From the NCBI GenBank assembly GCA_964585575.1, contig CAZPEM010000001.1, forward strand, positions 5,445 to 69,444: a DNA stretch of 64,000 nt, written 5' to 3'. Shown here piece after piece: positions 34,840 to 44,120 of the stretch (position 1 is the first letter of the stretch; every line of letters begins with the position of its first letter). Origin of the DNA: UBA4655 sp964585575 (GTDB lineage: Bacteria; Planctomycetota; Planctomycetia; Pirellulales; UBA1268). The notes under the pieces were generated by a model. The model worked only from the letters and a program-made list of their open reading frames with translations, did no database searches and was not told the DNA's origin. The position numbers and the translations under genes were made by a program.

Positions 34840-35358
34840 ATGAGCCCGACAGCGATTGGACTTACCGCGGCTTTCATCGCCGCCGCGTTCGCGTGCGGAT
34901 GCCAGCCGCAGGCAACACCAGCTGCCCTGGAGACGGCGGCCGCCCCAGAGAAGGAGAAAGTGACGACCCGAAAGACGATCGGAAAAACGACCCAAAAAGT
35001 CCTCGAGTTGTCCAAGGCGGTTGCCAGCGGCGGCGTGCCCGCGGAAATGTCGATCGAAAGCGGCGGGCTCGAGGTCGTGGCCGACGCCTACCGCACGAGC
35101 GTCGGCAAGCTTGCGGTGCTCGCCGTCGAACAAAAGATGAAGCTGCACGAGGCCGAGCATGGCTCGCCGCCAAAGTCCTACGCGGAGTTCATGGCCAAGA
35201 TCATCGAGCCGGGAAGCAGTTCCGGCATCCAGCTGCCGATGCTCCCGTACTACCAGGAATACGCATACGACCCGGCGAGGAAGGCCCTCGTCGTCGTCGA
35301 GTTTCCGGAAAAGAAAGCCCGGCGGGAACAGGAGACGACCGGGCCGGCTGGTATATGA
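34840..35358 (+). CDS. Putative lipoprotein, function unknown
   Basis: 172 residues from ATG 34840. A short hydrophobic leader ends in 'AAAFACGCQP', compatible with lipoprotein processing at the first cysteine. The mature part starts with an Ala/Glu/Lys/Thr-rich linker and a compact region containing 'AVEQKMKLHEAEHGSPPKSY' and 'YYQEYAYDPARKALVVVEFP', which look like a small folded domain typical of planctomycete secreted hypotheticals. The last codons run into a 27-bp tandem repeat. No function can be given. Confidence 0.7.
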   Translation: MSPTAIGLTAAFIAAAFACGCQPQATPAALETAAAPEKEKVTTRKTIGKTTQKVLELSKAVASGGVPAEMSIESGGLEVVADAYRTSVGKLAVLAVEQKMKLHEAEHGSPPKSYAEFMAKIIEPGSSSGIQLPMLPYYQEYAYDPARKALVVVEFPEKKARREQETTGPAGI

Positions 35359-35421
35359 CCGCCGAGCGGTCGAGCCGGTATATGACCGCCAAGCGGTCGA
35401 GGCGGTTTATGACCGCCAAGC
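35350..35421. repeat. 27-bp tandem repeat, 2.7 copies
   Basis: Units at 35350-35376, 35377-35403 and a partial unit at 35404-35421. Each begins GGTATATGACCGCC (third copy GGTTTATGACCGCC) and carries the internal inverted repeat ACCGC/GCGGT, so every unit can form a small hairpin. The array straddles the lipoprotein stop codon and ends five bases before the stop of the convergent HD-domain gene. Confidence 0.9.
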
Positions 35422-35425
35422 CGCT

Positions 35426-36142
35426 TCACTCCTCGGCCAGCCGCCGCAACGTCGCGATGCAGGCCTCGACGGCGGGCGTGTCGTATCCGCGAACGTGCCC
35501 CTTGCGGTCCGCCTCCTCGAGGACCAGCAGATCCTCGAAGTCTTCGCTTGCCTCGAGCCGTCGCCTCGCCCGAATGCCGAGCGAGCCCTCGTGGAGCTGC
35601 CTCGCCGCCGGCAGCTGCTCGACGAACCAGCGAGTGCGTTCCGTGACCATGTCGCCGAGCAGCTCGACGCCGGCGGCCACCGGGTCGCGTCGGTCCACCG
35701 CCTTGCCGACGTCGTGAACGAGCGCGGCCGTGAGGAGTTCCTCGTCGTACGGTCGCTCCCGCTCGACGAGGTCGAAGACCTGCAGCGAGTGCTCGAGCAA
35801 GTCCCCTTCAGGATGTCTCGAAGGATCCTGGCGCACGGTCGAGAGCACGCGAACAAGTTCCGCCAGGCGATCGAACCGGTCGCCGAGATGATGTGACGAC
35901 GACGCCCCGCCCGATCCGGAAATGTCGCGTTGGACGATTTCTCGCAGGATCGAACGATGGCCGGGAAGGTCGCCCTCCGGCACGTACTTCCCCGCCACAC
36001 TGCGGGCCGCCCGCAGCCGGGCCCGGCGGGCGTCCTGCCCCTCGCCGACGAGCCGGGCCGCCTCCCTCGCGATGCGATGCCGAAGCTTCTCGGCCGAGGG
36101 GTCGTTCGATTCCGCGACGGGTTCGGGTTCGTTCATGGCCAT
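35426..36142 (-). CDS. HD-domain protein
   Basis: 238 residues. The metal-binding pattern of HD phosphohydrolases is visible as 'GDLLEHSLQVFDLVER' (first His) and 'LTAALVHDVGKAVDRRDP' (HD pair plus 'GK'). Its 'LLVLEEADRKGHVRGYDTP' suits the last metal ligand helix. HD proteins of this size hydrolyse nucleotides or phosphate esters; the substrate is not evident. It starts six bases after the stop of the DUF1080 gene, so the two are probably co-transcribed. A second methionine at codon 3 is a possible start. Confidence 0.8.
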   Translation of the reverse strand: MAMNEPEPVAESNDPSAEKLRHRIAREAARLVGEGQDARRARLRAARSVAGKYVPEGDLPGHRSILREIVQRDISGSGGASSSHHLGDRFDRLAELVRVLSTVRQDPSRHPEGDLLEHSLQVFDLVERERPYDEELLTAALVHDVGKAVDRRDPVAAGVELLGDMVTERTRWFVEQLPAARQLHEGSLGIRARRRLEASEDFEDLLVLEEADRKGHVRGYDTPAVEACIATLRRLAEE

Positions 36143-36148
36143 CGCCGT

Positions 36149-36841
36149 TCAAGGGACACGCGGGGCCGCCTCCAGCCGACGATAGCGGATGCCCCGAACC
36201 TCGCCCACGGTCGCGTATGTGGCGATTCCCAGAGGCCGCGACGCCTCCACCTCCTCGCGAATGGAGACGACGTGACCCTCGAGGGGCTGGTCGATGATCG
36301 TCTTGCCGTCGAGGTCGCAGGTGATCCTCGCGGGTGTCACCCGGATTCGCACGGCATACCATCGCCCCTTCTCGAAATCTCGTATCTGCGTCGTGGCGTT
36401 GCGGGAGGCATCCTTGCCGTCGATGCTCGAGAGGCCCACGACGCCACCGCCCCAGCCACCGAGGATCAGGCTGCAGGGATCGTCCCCAACGGGAAACGTG
36501 ATCCCGCAAAAGAAGTCACTTCCATCAACGCGGCGGGCCTCGAGTTCGATCTCGTAGTGCTGCTTCGGAAACTCTTTCGACCACGTGATGCCGGTCATGT
36601 CGGAGCCCATGTCGAGCCGGATCGCCCCCGACTCGACGCGCACCTCCCCTTCCCCGCCAAACGGTGTCGATTTCCATCCGCCGAGCGACGTGCCGTCGAA
36701 AAGCGGGATCCAGTCCGACGGTTCCGCCGCACCAGCCACGATCGGGATCGCGGCCGCCAGGAACGTCGCGGCAGAAAGCCGGAATCGCCGAGCGGAGGCC
36801 GCGGCCCCCCAGAATCGAACACCGCGGGATGGATTGCGCAT
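36149..36841 (-). CDS. Secreted DUF1080 (3-keto-disaccharide hydrolase-like) protein
   Basis: 230 residues from the ATG at 36841; upstream in-frame codons look non-coding. A signal peptide with an Arg-rich start ends near 'AAIPIVAGAAEPSDW'. The mature protein opens with 'WIPLFDGTSLGGWKS', the DUF1080 hallmark, and has the LamG/concanavalin-like run 'YEIELEARRVDGSDFFCGIT' ending in 'GIRYRRLEA'. This family is greatly expanded in planctomycetes and associated with glycan and 3-keto-glycoside breakdown. It lies upstream of the HD gene on the same strand. Confidence 0.88.
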   Translation of the reverse strand: MRNPSRGVRFWGAAASARRFRLSAATFLAAAIPIVAGAAEPSDWIPLFDGTSLGGWKSTPFGGEGEVRVESGAIRLDMGSDMTGITWSKEFPKQHYEIELEARRVDGSDFFCGITFPVGDDPCSLILGGWGGGVVGLSSIDGKDASRNATTQIRDFEKGRWYAVRIRVTPARITCDLDGKTIIDQPLEGHVVSIREEVEASRPLGIATYATVGEVRGIRYRRLEAAPRVP

Positions 36842-36916
36842 CGAGGAAGCATACCGCCGGGGGCGAGGGCGGGAAATCCGGTTTTTCAGGGCCGGCCGGC
36901 CATCCCCCACAGGGCC

Positions 36917-36944
36917 TTGCTGAATAACTGAAATCCTGTACACT
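36917..36944 (+). promoter_or_regulatory. Candidate promoter for comM
   Basis: TTGCTG (36917-36922) and TACACT (36939-36944) are separated by 16 bases and match the sigma-70 consensus at three and four of six positions. The comM start with its AGGAG ribosome site is at 36982, leaving a normal leader. Confidence 0.4.
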
Positions 36945-36981
36945 CATGTGCGCACGATCACCATTCACGCAGGAGATAGCC

Positions 36982-38556
36982 ATGCTCGCCCGCCTCCAGA
37001 CATTTTCCCTCTTCGGCATCGAAGCCATCCCCGTCGACGTGGAGGTCGACGTATCGGCCGGAGCCCTGCCCGCGACGTTCCTGATCGGCCTGCCGGACGC
37101 CGCGATCCGGGAAAGCACGCCGCGACTCGCCCGCGCGATGGTCAACTCGGGCTTCTCCCGACCGAACGACCGCGTCGTGATCAATCTCGCCCCGGCGGAG
37201 CTGCCGAAGCAGGCCGCGACGTTCGATCTTCCGATCACGCTCGGAATCCTCGCCGGCAGCGGACAGTTTTGCTCGGACCGGTTCGATCAATACGCCGTCG
37301 TTGGCGAACTTTCGCTCGAGGGGCACACGCGACCGGCCCGCGGGGCGCTGTCGATGGCGATGGCGGCTGCACGCAACCGCGGCCTGCGGGGGGTGGTCGT
37401 GCCGTCGGCGAGCGCCACCGAGGCCGCCGTCGTCGAGGACATCGAAGTAATCCCGGTGGCCTCCCTCACCGAGGCCGTGAAATTCTTCTCTGGCGATCTC
37501 GACATCGCCCCTGCGCCGGCCCGCGTGGATGAATGGTTTCATCGGTTTTGCGCGAACGACATCGACTTCGCCGACGTCCGCGGTCAGGAAGCGGCGAAGC
37601 GGGCGATCCTCGTCGCAGCCGCCGGCGGGCACAACGTGGCGATGGTCGGGCCGCCCGGCGGCGGCAAGACGATGCTCGCAAAGCGGATTCCGACGATTCT
37701 GCCGCCGCTCTCGGCGGCGGAATCGATCGAAACCACGAGGATCTACAGCGCCCTCGGCCTCATGCCGCCAGGACAGCCTCTCGTGACGATCCGCCCGTTC
37801 CGGGCGCCGCACCACACGATCAGCGAGGCCGGGCTCGTCGGAGGCCGCTCGATCCCGATGCCCGGCGAGATCTCGCTGGCCCACAACGGCGTGCTCTTTC
37901 TGGACGAACTGCCCGAGTTCAATCGCCGCACGCTCGAGGTGCTCCGCCAGCCGCTCGAAGACGGGGCCGTGACGATCTGCCGCGCGAAATCAAGCACCAG
38001 GTTTCCGGCCGATTTCATGCTCGTCGCGGCGTTCAACCCCTGCCCCTGCGGCTACCGCGGCGATCCGCGCCGCGACTGCCAGTGCACGGCCCCGCAGGTC
38101 GAAAAGTACATGGGAAAGGTCTCGGGCCCGCTTCTCGACCGGATCGATATTCACATGGAGGTTCCGGCGGTGCCCTTCCGCGAACTGTCGGCGGCACGCG
38201 CGGGCACCTCGAGCAGCCAGATGCGCGACGCCGTGCTCGCGGCTCGCGGCCGTCAGGAGGCTCGCTTCAAGGCGTTGGCAGCCGCTACCAGCCAGACAGG
38301 AGCCGCCGGTCAAACAACGCGTTCGAACGCGAGGATGACGAGCCGTCAGATTCGCGAACACTGTCCGCTCGAGCCGGCGGCGACGGAGCTCCTGCGGGCC
38401 GCCGTCAGCGATCTGGGCCTTTCGGCGAGGGCCCACGACAAGGTCTTGCGGGTCGCCCGCACGATCGCCGATCTCGACGAATCGGAGATGATTCGCCCCG
38501 CCCACGTGAGCGAGGCGATCAACTACCGGGTTCTCGACAGGTGCCTGTGGACGTGA
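36982..38556 (+). CDS. comM: YifB/ComM family Mg-chelatase-like AAA+ ATPase
   Basis: 524 residues from ATG 36982 (AGGAG at 36971-36975); an upstream ATG at 36946 is less likely. N-terminal ChlI-like domain ('VDVEVDVSAGALPATFLIGL'), Walker A 'GPPGGGKTMLAKRI', Walker B 'GVLFLDELPEF', the family loop 'FRAPHHTISEAGL', and a cysteine cluster 'FNPCPCGYRGDPRRDCQC'. ComM homologues are hexameric helicases that promote branch migration in natural transformation; here the role is inferred from homology. Confidence 0.94.
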   Translation: MLARLQTFSLFGIEAIPVDVEVDVSAGALPATFLIGLPDAAIRESTPRLARAMVNSGFSRPNDRVVINLAPAELPKQAATFDLPITLGILAGSGQFCSDRFDQYAVVGELSLEGHTRPARGALSMAMAAARNRGLRGVVVPSASATEAAVVEDIEVIPVASLTEAVKFFSGDLDIAPAPARVDEWFHRFCANDIDFADVRGQEAAKRAILVAAAGGHNVAMVGPPGGGKTMLAKRIPTILPPLSAAESIETTRIYSALGLMPPGQPLVTIRPFRAPHHTISEAGLVGGRSIPMPGEISLAHNGVLFLDELPEFNRRTLEVLRQPLEDGAVTICRAKSSTRFPADFMLVAAFNPCPCGYRGDPRRDCQCTAPQVEKYMGKVSGPLLDRIDIHMEVPAVPFRELSAARAGTSSSQMRDAVLAARGRQEARFKALAAATSQTGAAGQTTRSNARMTSRQIREHCPLEPAATELLRAAVSDLGLSARAHDKVLRVARTIADLDESEMIRPAHVSEAINYRVLDRCLWT

Positions 38557-38595
38557 CAGTTGCGATTTTTACGTAGCAGGTTCCTGTGGGAGTGA
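38538..38595 (+). repeat. Imperfect 19-bp direct repeat at the end of comM
   Basis: CAGGTGCCTGTGGACGTGA (38538-38556, including the comM stop) and CAGGTTCCTGTGGGAGTGA (38577-38595) match at 16 of 19 positions, 39 bases apart. A weak hairpin (CGGGC/GCCCG, 38597-38611) follows and could be a poor terminator. Confidence 0.5.
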
Positions 38596-38697
38596 TCGGG
38601 CCACGAGCCCGGCAACGTTTCTCTCAGGACCAGCGTTCCGGCCTCTTTGGCCGAGCTGTCTGGACGTGATGGTTTGACATGTGCGACAACGAAAGGG

Positions 38698-39528
38698 ATG
38701 TCGTTCTCCCTGCCAAGCCTGCGGCCGTCGGCCATCGGTTCGCGGAGCCTGCTCGCGTTGGCCGCGATCCTCGCGGCCTGCGGCTGCGCGGCGACGCTCG
38801 TCGACCTGCCGGTGGCACGATTTCTTGCCGACACGCGCCGCCCTGCCGACACGCGCCGCCCTGCCGACACGCGATCACCAGCCGGCGACAACCGCCTGAG
38901 ACCGCCGGGGGCCGACGTCGCCCCGGAGCCGCCTCCTCGGGAATCGAGACGGCTGCCGGGGGACCTCGTCCGGCTCGTGAACCTTTCGGAGGTGTTTGGA
39001 TACTCGCCGTCGGCCGCGATCATCCTGCTTGCCGCGATGCTCCTCGATCCGTCGCTCGTTCGTCCGACGACATCGCGGTCATTTCGGCTGGCATCAACCG
39101 GTCGCGCGACGTTCAGGGTGCCGGCGCTGGTCTCTCCGGACGCGATCCGGATGGTGGGCATGACGTTCACGGGCGGCCTCACGACCGACCTGCTCAAACT
39201 CATCATCACCAGGGTGCGGCCGTACGCCGCCAATCTCGACCTGCATGCGACGGCGTTGGACACCTTTTCGAATATCGAAGGCGTGAGCGGAGTCGCCATG
39301 CGAAGCTTTCCTTCCGGCCATGCGGCCGTGGCCGCCGGTCTCGCCTCGGCGCTCTGTTGGCGATACCCGAGGGGGGCGGCTCTGTTCGTCGCCATCGCCG
39401 CCGCCGCCGCCGCACAGCGGCTCACGTCGGGCTCACATTACCCGAGCGACGTGGCGGTTGGCGCCGCGATTGCGGTGGCATGGGCGGCCGCGTGGATTTG
39501 GTCGGCCGAGCGGAAGAATCCTGGCTGA
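38698..39528 (+). CDS. PAP2-family membrane phosphatase
   Basis: 276 residues from ATG 38698; an upstream TTG at 38647 is possible. All three phosphatase motifs appear: 'KLIITRVRP' (KxxxxxxRP-like), 'SFPSGHAAV' (PSGH) and 'SGSHYPSDVAVG' (SRxxxxxHxxxD-like). Several hydrophobic helices and a Cys-containing leader ('ALAAILAACGC') place it in the membrane. It probably dephosphorylates lipid phosphates such as undecaprenyl pyrophosphate or phosphatidate. The N-terminal third contains an Arg/Pro/Asp tandem repeat. It precedes a response regulator by 65 bases. Confidence 0.82.
   Translation: MSFSLPSLRPSAIGSRSLLALAAILAACGCAATLVDLPVARFLADTRRPADTRRPADTRSPAGDNRLRPPGADVAPEPPPRESRRLPGDLVRLVNLSEVFGYSPSAAIILLAAMLLDPSLVRPTTSRSFRLASTGRATFRVPALVSPDAIRMVGMTFTGGLTTDLLKLIITRVRPYAANLDLHATALDTFSNIEGVSGVAMRSFPSGHAAVAAGLASALCWRYPRGAALFVAIAAAAAAQRLTSGSHYPSDVAVGAAIAVAWAAAWIWSAERKNPG
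38827..38873 (+). repeat. 18-bp in-frame tandem repeat in the PAP2 gene
   Basis: GCCGACACGCGCCGCCCT occurs at 38827-38844 and 38845-38862, with a partial third copy at 38863-38873. Being a multiple of three it keeps the frame and encodes 'ADTRRP' units in the linker before the membrane domain. Confidence 0.9.
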
Positions 39529-39593
39529 TTCGATTGGCAGAGGATACCGCACCGGGTAAACTTTCGCGGACAACGCATGGAGGAAGAAGAAAC

Positions 39594-40061
39594 ATGGCTG
39601 TCCAGCGAAAGGCGAAGAAGGCTGCTGCGGACGTTCCGGTGGCGGCGGAATCCACTCCGCAGGTCGCCGCCGCGGCTGCCAAGCCTCGGTCGGCAGCGAA
39701 GCGAGTGCTCCTCGTCGATGACGACGTCGAGATCCTCGAGTCGATGCGGACGCTGCTCGAGGCCCGCGGCTACGAGATCCTGATGGCCCGCGACGGCAAT
39801 CAGGGGCTCGTGATGGCCGAGCAGGAGGAGCCCGATCTCGTCGTGCTCGACATGATGATGCCCAAACGGAGCGGTTTCCTGGTGCTCGAGAAGCTCCGTC
39901 GCTCGCGGCCCGTGCCGGTCCGCGTCATCATGATCACGGCCAACGAAGGCAGTCGCCACAAGGCCTATGCCGAGATGCTCGGGGTGGACGACTACATCCG
40001 CAAGCCGTTCGCCATGGACCGGCTGCTCGACAGCGTCGATCGGCTGCTGAAGACGAATTGA
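39594..40061 (+). CDS. Single-domain response regulator with Lys/Ala-rich N-terminal extension
   Basis: 155 residues with a strong ribosome site (GGAGGAAGAAG). Residues 1-36 are Lys/Ala-rich and disordered-looking. The receiver domain shows the acidic pocket 'LLVDDDVEI', phospho-acceptor D86 in 'LVVLDMMMPKRSG', T115 in 'IMITAN' and K137 in 'YIRKPF'. There is no output domain, so it signals through protein contacts or as a phosphorelay element. No histidine kinase is nearby. Confidence 0.92.
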   Translation: MAVQRKAKKAAADVPVAAESTPQVAAAAAKPRSAAKRVLLVDDDVEILESMRTLLEARGYEILMARDGNQGLVMAEQEEPDLVVLDMMMPKRSGFLVLEKLRRSRPVPVRVIMITANEGSRHKAYAEMLGVDDYIRKPFAMDRLLDSVDRLLKTN

Positions 40062-40261
40062 CGAGTCGAAGCCGTCGATGCCTTGATTCGTCGGCGGTCT
40101 CTCCATGCTTCGCTCGTATTATGCGTCGCTCGTGCCGCTGCCGGATCAGCTTCGCGGTCCGCTCGCCATGGTCGGAGAGCTTTATCGGTGTGCTGGCCCG
40201 GGCCATGCACGACCGGCGAAATGCGGGCAATCTCGGCAATCTGCGCGGCAGAGATCTGGAA

Positions 40262-40290
40262 TTGACCCGTTTTTCAGCGGGCAATACATT
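40262..40290 (+). promoter_or_regulatory. Strong candidate promoter for the dnaG-rpoD genes
   Basis: TTGACC (40262-40267) and TACATT (40285-40290) are separated by exactly 17 bases and match the consensus at five and four of six positions. The dnaG start is at 40341. This is the best sigma-70-like pair I find in the window; the remaining part of the 40062-40340 gap shows nothing else. Confidence 0.55.
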
Positions 40291-40340
40291 CCGACGGCTC
40301 GTCAAACTCCGCCTGAAAAACCCTCGCTTTGAATGCCTCG

Positions 40341-42224
40341 ATGACCATCGGCCGAGATGATGCCAAGGACCGCGTGAGGGAGGCCACGGACATCGTGGAT
40401 CTCGTCGGCAGCTACCTGGCTTTGCGGCGGCAGGGCAAGGCCATGGTCGGGCTCTGTCCCTGGCATGACGACTCCCGGCCGAGCCTCACGGTCAACCCGG
40501 AGCGTCAGACCTTTCGCTGCTGGGTCTGCAATCTCGGAGGCGACGTCTTCAGCTTCATGATGAAGATGGAGCGAATCGAGTTTCCCGAGGCGCTCGAGAT
40601 GCTCGCATCGCGGGCCGGTATCGAACTGCCGAAGGCCGGCCGTGCCGGGCCCGGGACGAGTGAGAAAGCGGAGCTTTTCCGGCTGCTCGACTGGGCCGCA
40701 GGCCGATTTTCCAGGGCTCTCGAGTCGCTCCCGGCCGCGGAGGCGGCCCGTCAGTACGTCGCAGCACGGGGATTGGCGGCCGAGGTCGTGCGACGCTTCA
40801 CGATCGGCTTCGCGCCGAACGAGTGGGACTGGCTCGTCCGGCAGGCGTCGGACAACGGATTTTCCATGCAAAAGCTCGCCGCGGCGGGCCTCGCGGTCGA
40901 GCGGCAGGGCTCCGCGGGCCACTACGACCGGTTTCGCAACAGGCTGATCTTTCCGATCCGGGATTCGGCCGGCCGGTGCATCGCCTTCGGTGGCCGCGCA
41001 CTGCCGGGAGCGGCTGCCGACACGGCCAAGTACATCAACTCCCCCGAGACGCCGCTCTTTTCGAAGAGTTCGACGCTCTACGGCCTCGACACCGCCCGCG
41101 ACGCGATTGCCAGGAAAGGCCGGGCGGTCGTCGTCGAGGGCTACACCGACTGCCTCGCCGCCCGCCAGGCGGGCATCGACGAGGTGGTCGCCGTGCTCGG
41201 CACGGCGCTCGGCGAGCGGCATGCGAGGCTGCTGCGGCGGTACACCGATCGGGTCGTGCTCGTGCTCGACGGCGACGATGCGGGCCGGAAGCGGGCCGAC
41301 GAGATTCTCGACATCCTCCTCGCGGAGCCGATCGACCTCGCGATCGCGAGGCTGCCCACGGGAGTGGATCCCTGCGACCTGCTGCAGGCCGAGGGTGCCG
41401 CCGCGTTCGAGGCGGTGATCGACTCCGCCTGCGACCCGCTCGACTACCGGATGGACGAGGTCTTTTCGCGGTTGCAGTCTGACCGCAACGCCGGAGAGCA
41501 GGCGATTCTCGCCGGGATCGAAAGCGTGCTCTCGGCGGTCGCCCGGGCCGGCTCGAGGCGTGGAGAGGGATCCCTCTCCACGTCACAGCGGCGGCTGCGG
41601 GAGGAGCGGATGCTCGCCAGGCTGTCGCGGCGGTTCGGGCTCGACGTCGCCGCACTTCGCGATCGGCTCGACGATCTTCGGAGTCGCTCGGATGGCAGAT
41701 CGGCCCGCAGTACCTCAACAGAACGAGGGCCTTCCACCGAACGAGGGAGCGATCCGCCGCCGGCCACGGCTCCATCGGCTCCCCTGTCGCCATGGGATCG
41801 CGAGGTGCTCGAGGTGCTCGTCGGCGTGCCGGAGAGCGTGGGGGTGATCGTCCGCGAGGTCGCCGTGGACGAGCTCGAGTCGCCGGCCGTTCGGACCGTC
41901 TTCGAGGCCGCCCGCCGGCTCCACGGCGAGGGCCGCCGGGTCGGCCTCGTCGATCTGCTCGACGCGTTGCCCGACCCCGCGATGCAGAGCCTGCTGGTGG
42001 ACGTGGACGAAACGAGTTCCTCGCGTGGCATTCACGATCCCCAGGAGCGGCTCGAGCACCTCCGCGAGGCCGTCCGCCGACGGTCGGCCCTGCGGATGGC
42101 CGGCCAGCACGCACGACAACTCAAGGGCAGCGGGCTCGACGCCGAGTCCGAGGCCGACCTGTTGGAACGACTCGTCGCGCAGCGGCGGGTGGCTCAGGGC
42201 ATGACCGATCCCAAGGATGGGTGA
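40341..42224 (+). CDS. dnaG: DNA primase
   Basis: 627 residues from ATG 40341 (TTG 40329 would add four). CHC2 zinc finger: C39, H42, C60 and C63 in 'LCPWHDD' and 'FRCWVC'. The TOPRIM catalytic core shows 'VVVEGYTDCLAARQAG' and 'VLVLDGDDAGRKRADEIL'. The C-terminal helicase-binding part is less conserved. Makes RNA primers for replication. The next gene is rpoD, reproducing the classical macromolecular-synthesis pair. Confidence 0.95.
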   Translation: MTIGRDDAKDRVREATDIVDLVGSYLALRRQGKAMVGLCPWHDDSRPSLTVNPERQTFRCWVCNLGGDVFSFMMKMERIEFPEALEMLASRAGIELPKAGRAGPGTSEKAELFRLLDWAAGRFSRALESLPAAEAARQYVAARGLAAEVVRRFTIGFAPNEWDWLVRQASDNGFSMQKLAAAGLAVERQGSAGHYDRFRNRLIFPIRDSAGRCIAFGGRALPGAAADTAKYINSPETPLFSKSSTLYGLDTARDAIARKGRAVVVEGYTDCLAARQAGIDEVVAVLGTALGERHARLLRRYTDRVVLVLDGDDAGRKRADEILDILLAEPIDLAIARLPTGVDPCDLLQAEGAAAFEAVIDSACDPLDYRMDEVFSRLQSDRNAGEQAILAGIESVLSAVARAGSRRGEGSLSTSQRRLREERMLARLSRRFGLDVAALRDRLDDLRSRSDGRSARSTSTERGPSTERGSDPPPATAPSAPLSPWDREVLEVLVGVPESVGVIVREVAVDELESPAVRTVFEAARRLHGEGRRVGLVDLLDALPDPAMQSLLVDVDETSSSRGIHDPQERLEHLREAVRRRSALRMAGQHARQLKGSGLDAESEADLLERLVAQRRVAQGMTDPKDG

Positions 42225-42295
42225 CGGTGCCCGCGTGGGCGGAGTCGCCCGCGGTGGTAGAGTGACGATGGTCCAGAGGCTAGGAGGGCATCTCG

Positions 42296-44005
42296 ATGCG
42301 GCAGCAAGATGGTTCGGCGAATCAACATCGATCGATCGGCTATACGGACGGCGCGCTGGCAACGCTCGTCGAAACGGGTCTCGCGCAGGGGTATCTCACG
42401 TTCGACCAGGTGAACAACTACCTGCCTGACGAGGCGGTCGATCCTGAAAAGATCGACGCCCTGCTCGTGGCCCTCGAGGAGCGGGGCATCGACCTGGTCG
42501 ACCAGCCGCCGCAGGTCGATGCAACCGCCGATGCGGTCGCGGAATCGTCTGCCACGCCGCCCCCGTCGAAACCGCGCCGCGAAGAGGCGATCACGACCCC
42601 GCCGTCGAACGCCGGCAACGATCCGATCAGGATGTACCTCGCGCAGATGGCGGAGATCCCGCTGTTGACCCGCGAGGAGGAGATTTCGCTCGCGAAGCGG
42701 ATCGAGGTCACCCGCAAGCGGTTCCGTCGCGCGATCCTCGGCTCCGCTTACGCGATGCACTCGACGGTGGAGACGCTCCGACGCGTGCACGAGGGAAAGC
42801 TTCCCTTCGACCGCACGATCAAGGTGTCGCTCACGGAGCGGCTCACGAAGGAGCAGATCCAGGCCCGCATGCCCCACAATCTTCGGACGCTCGACCACCT
42901 CATGGAGGAGAATCGGAAGGACTTCCGTCTCCTCGTCAGTCGTCGGACGAGCAAGGAGGATGCCCGCGCCGCCAGGGTCCGGTTCAAGCGGCGGCGGTCG
43001 AAGACGCTGCAACTCGTGGAGGAACTCAGCCTCCGCATGCGGCGGGTGCAACCGATGATGAAACTTCTCCGCGGCATGTCGGGCCGCATGGACCGGCTCC
43101 GCGAGGACCTCGCCCGCATCGCCGAGGGGCGGAGCTCTCTCGACGACCGCGCCGACATGCGGAAGGAACTCCGCGACCTGATGATGACCACGCTCGAGAG
43201 CCCGCGGTCCCTCCGCAATCGCGTCACGGCGCTCGAGCGGCTGCAGACCGAGTATGAGGCGGCGAAGCGAAACCTCTCCGCATCGAATCTGCGGCTGGTC
43301 GTTTCGATCGCGAAGAAATACCGCAACCGCGGCCTCTCCTTCCTCGACCTCATCCAGGAAGGGAACACCGGGCTCATGCGTGCCGTCGACAAGTACGAGT
43401 ATCGCCGGGGTTTCAAGTTCTCGACCTACGCCACCTGGTGGATCCGGCAGGCGATCACCCGCGCGATCGCCGATCAGGCGAGGACGATCCGGATTCCCGT
43501 GCACATGATCGACGTGCTCTCGAAGCTCCGCACCACTGCCAAGCGGCTGCTTCACGAGCTTGGGCGTGATCCGACCTACGAGGAGCTCTCGCAGGCCGCC
43601 GACATTCCGCTCGAGGAGGCCCGACGCGTGCTCGACATGGGGCGGCAGCCGATGAGCCTCGACCGCCCCGTCGGCGAGAGCGAGGACGCGAGCTTCAGCG
43701 AGTTCGTCGAGGACATCGGCACGAGGAGTCCGACCCTCTCGGCGACGAACGGCCTGCTGAAGGATCGGATCGAATCGCTCCTCAAGACCTTGACCTACCG
43801 GGAGCGTGAGATCATCCGACTGCGGTACGGCCTGAGCGACGGCTACACCTACACGCTCGAGGAGGTCGGCCGCATCTTCCGCGTGACGCGGGAACGCGTC
43901 CGCCAGATCGAGGCGAAGGCGGTGAAGAAGCTCCAGCACCCGGTCCGTTCGAGGCAGCTCGAGGGCTTCCTCGAAGGGACGGTCGTGGAAGAAGTCGCCA
44001 GCTGA
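42296..44005 (+). CDS. rpoD: RNA polymerase primary sigma factor (sigma-70/RpoD)
   Basis: 569 residues with TAGGAGG upstream. Region 1.1-like start, region 1.2 '[20 protein letters not shown]', a long non-conserved region of about 200 residues, then region 2 '[20 protein letters not shown]' and '[16 protein letters not shown]' (2.4 promoter reading), region 3 '[10 protein letters not shown]', and region 4 '[17 protein letters not shown]' with the helix-turn-helix '[14 protein letters not shown]'. It directs housekeeping transcription. Follows dnaG closely. Confidence 0.96.
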   Translation: MRQQDGSANQHRSIGYTDGALATLVETGLAQGYLTFDQVNNYLPDEAVDPEKIDALLVALEERGIDLVDQPPQVDATADAVAESSATPPPSKPRREEAITTPPSNAGNDPIRMYLAQMAEIPLLTREEEISLAKRIEVTRKRFRRAILGSAYAMHSTVETLRRVHEGKLPFDRTIKVSLTERLTKEQIQARMPHNLRTLDHLMEENRKDFRLLVSRRTSKEDARAARVRFKRRRSKTLQLVEELSLRMRRVQPMMKLLRGMSGRMDRLREDLARIAEGRSSLDDRADMRKELRDLMMTTLESPRSLRNRVTALERLQTEYEAAKRNLSASNLRLVVSIAKKYRNRGLSFLDLIQEGNTGLMRAVDKYEYRRGFKFSTYATWWIRQAITRAIADQARTIRIPVHMIDVLSKLRTTAKRLLHELGRDPTYEELSQAADIPLEEARRVLDMGRQPMSLDRPVGESEDASFSEFVEDIGTRSPTLSATNGLLKDRIESLLKTLTYREREIIRLRYGLSDGYTYTLEEVGRIFRVTRERVRQIEAKAVKKLQHPVRSRQLEGFLEGTVVEEVAS

Positions 44006-44120
44006 CGCCGGTTCGACGGATTCGGTGGCCGAGGCGGGCGGGGGCGGGGCGCCCCCTCGCCCCCCCGAAGCCCGGAGCGGCCCGCTTTCTGGTATGATTC
44101 GGCAACCGGAAAGGGGTTTC

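Noticed and set aside
34376..34843. 155-codon plus-strand frame in the gap after the adaptor gene
   Set aside because: No motif, uneven codon use and no ribosome site. It overlaps the start of the lipoprotein gene in another frame.
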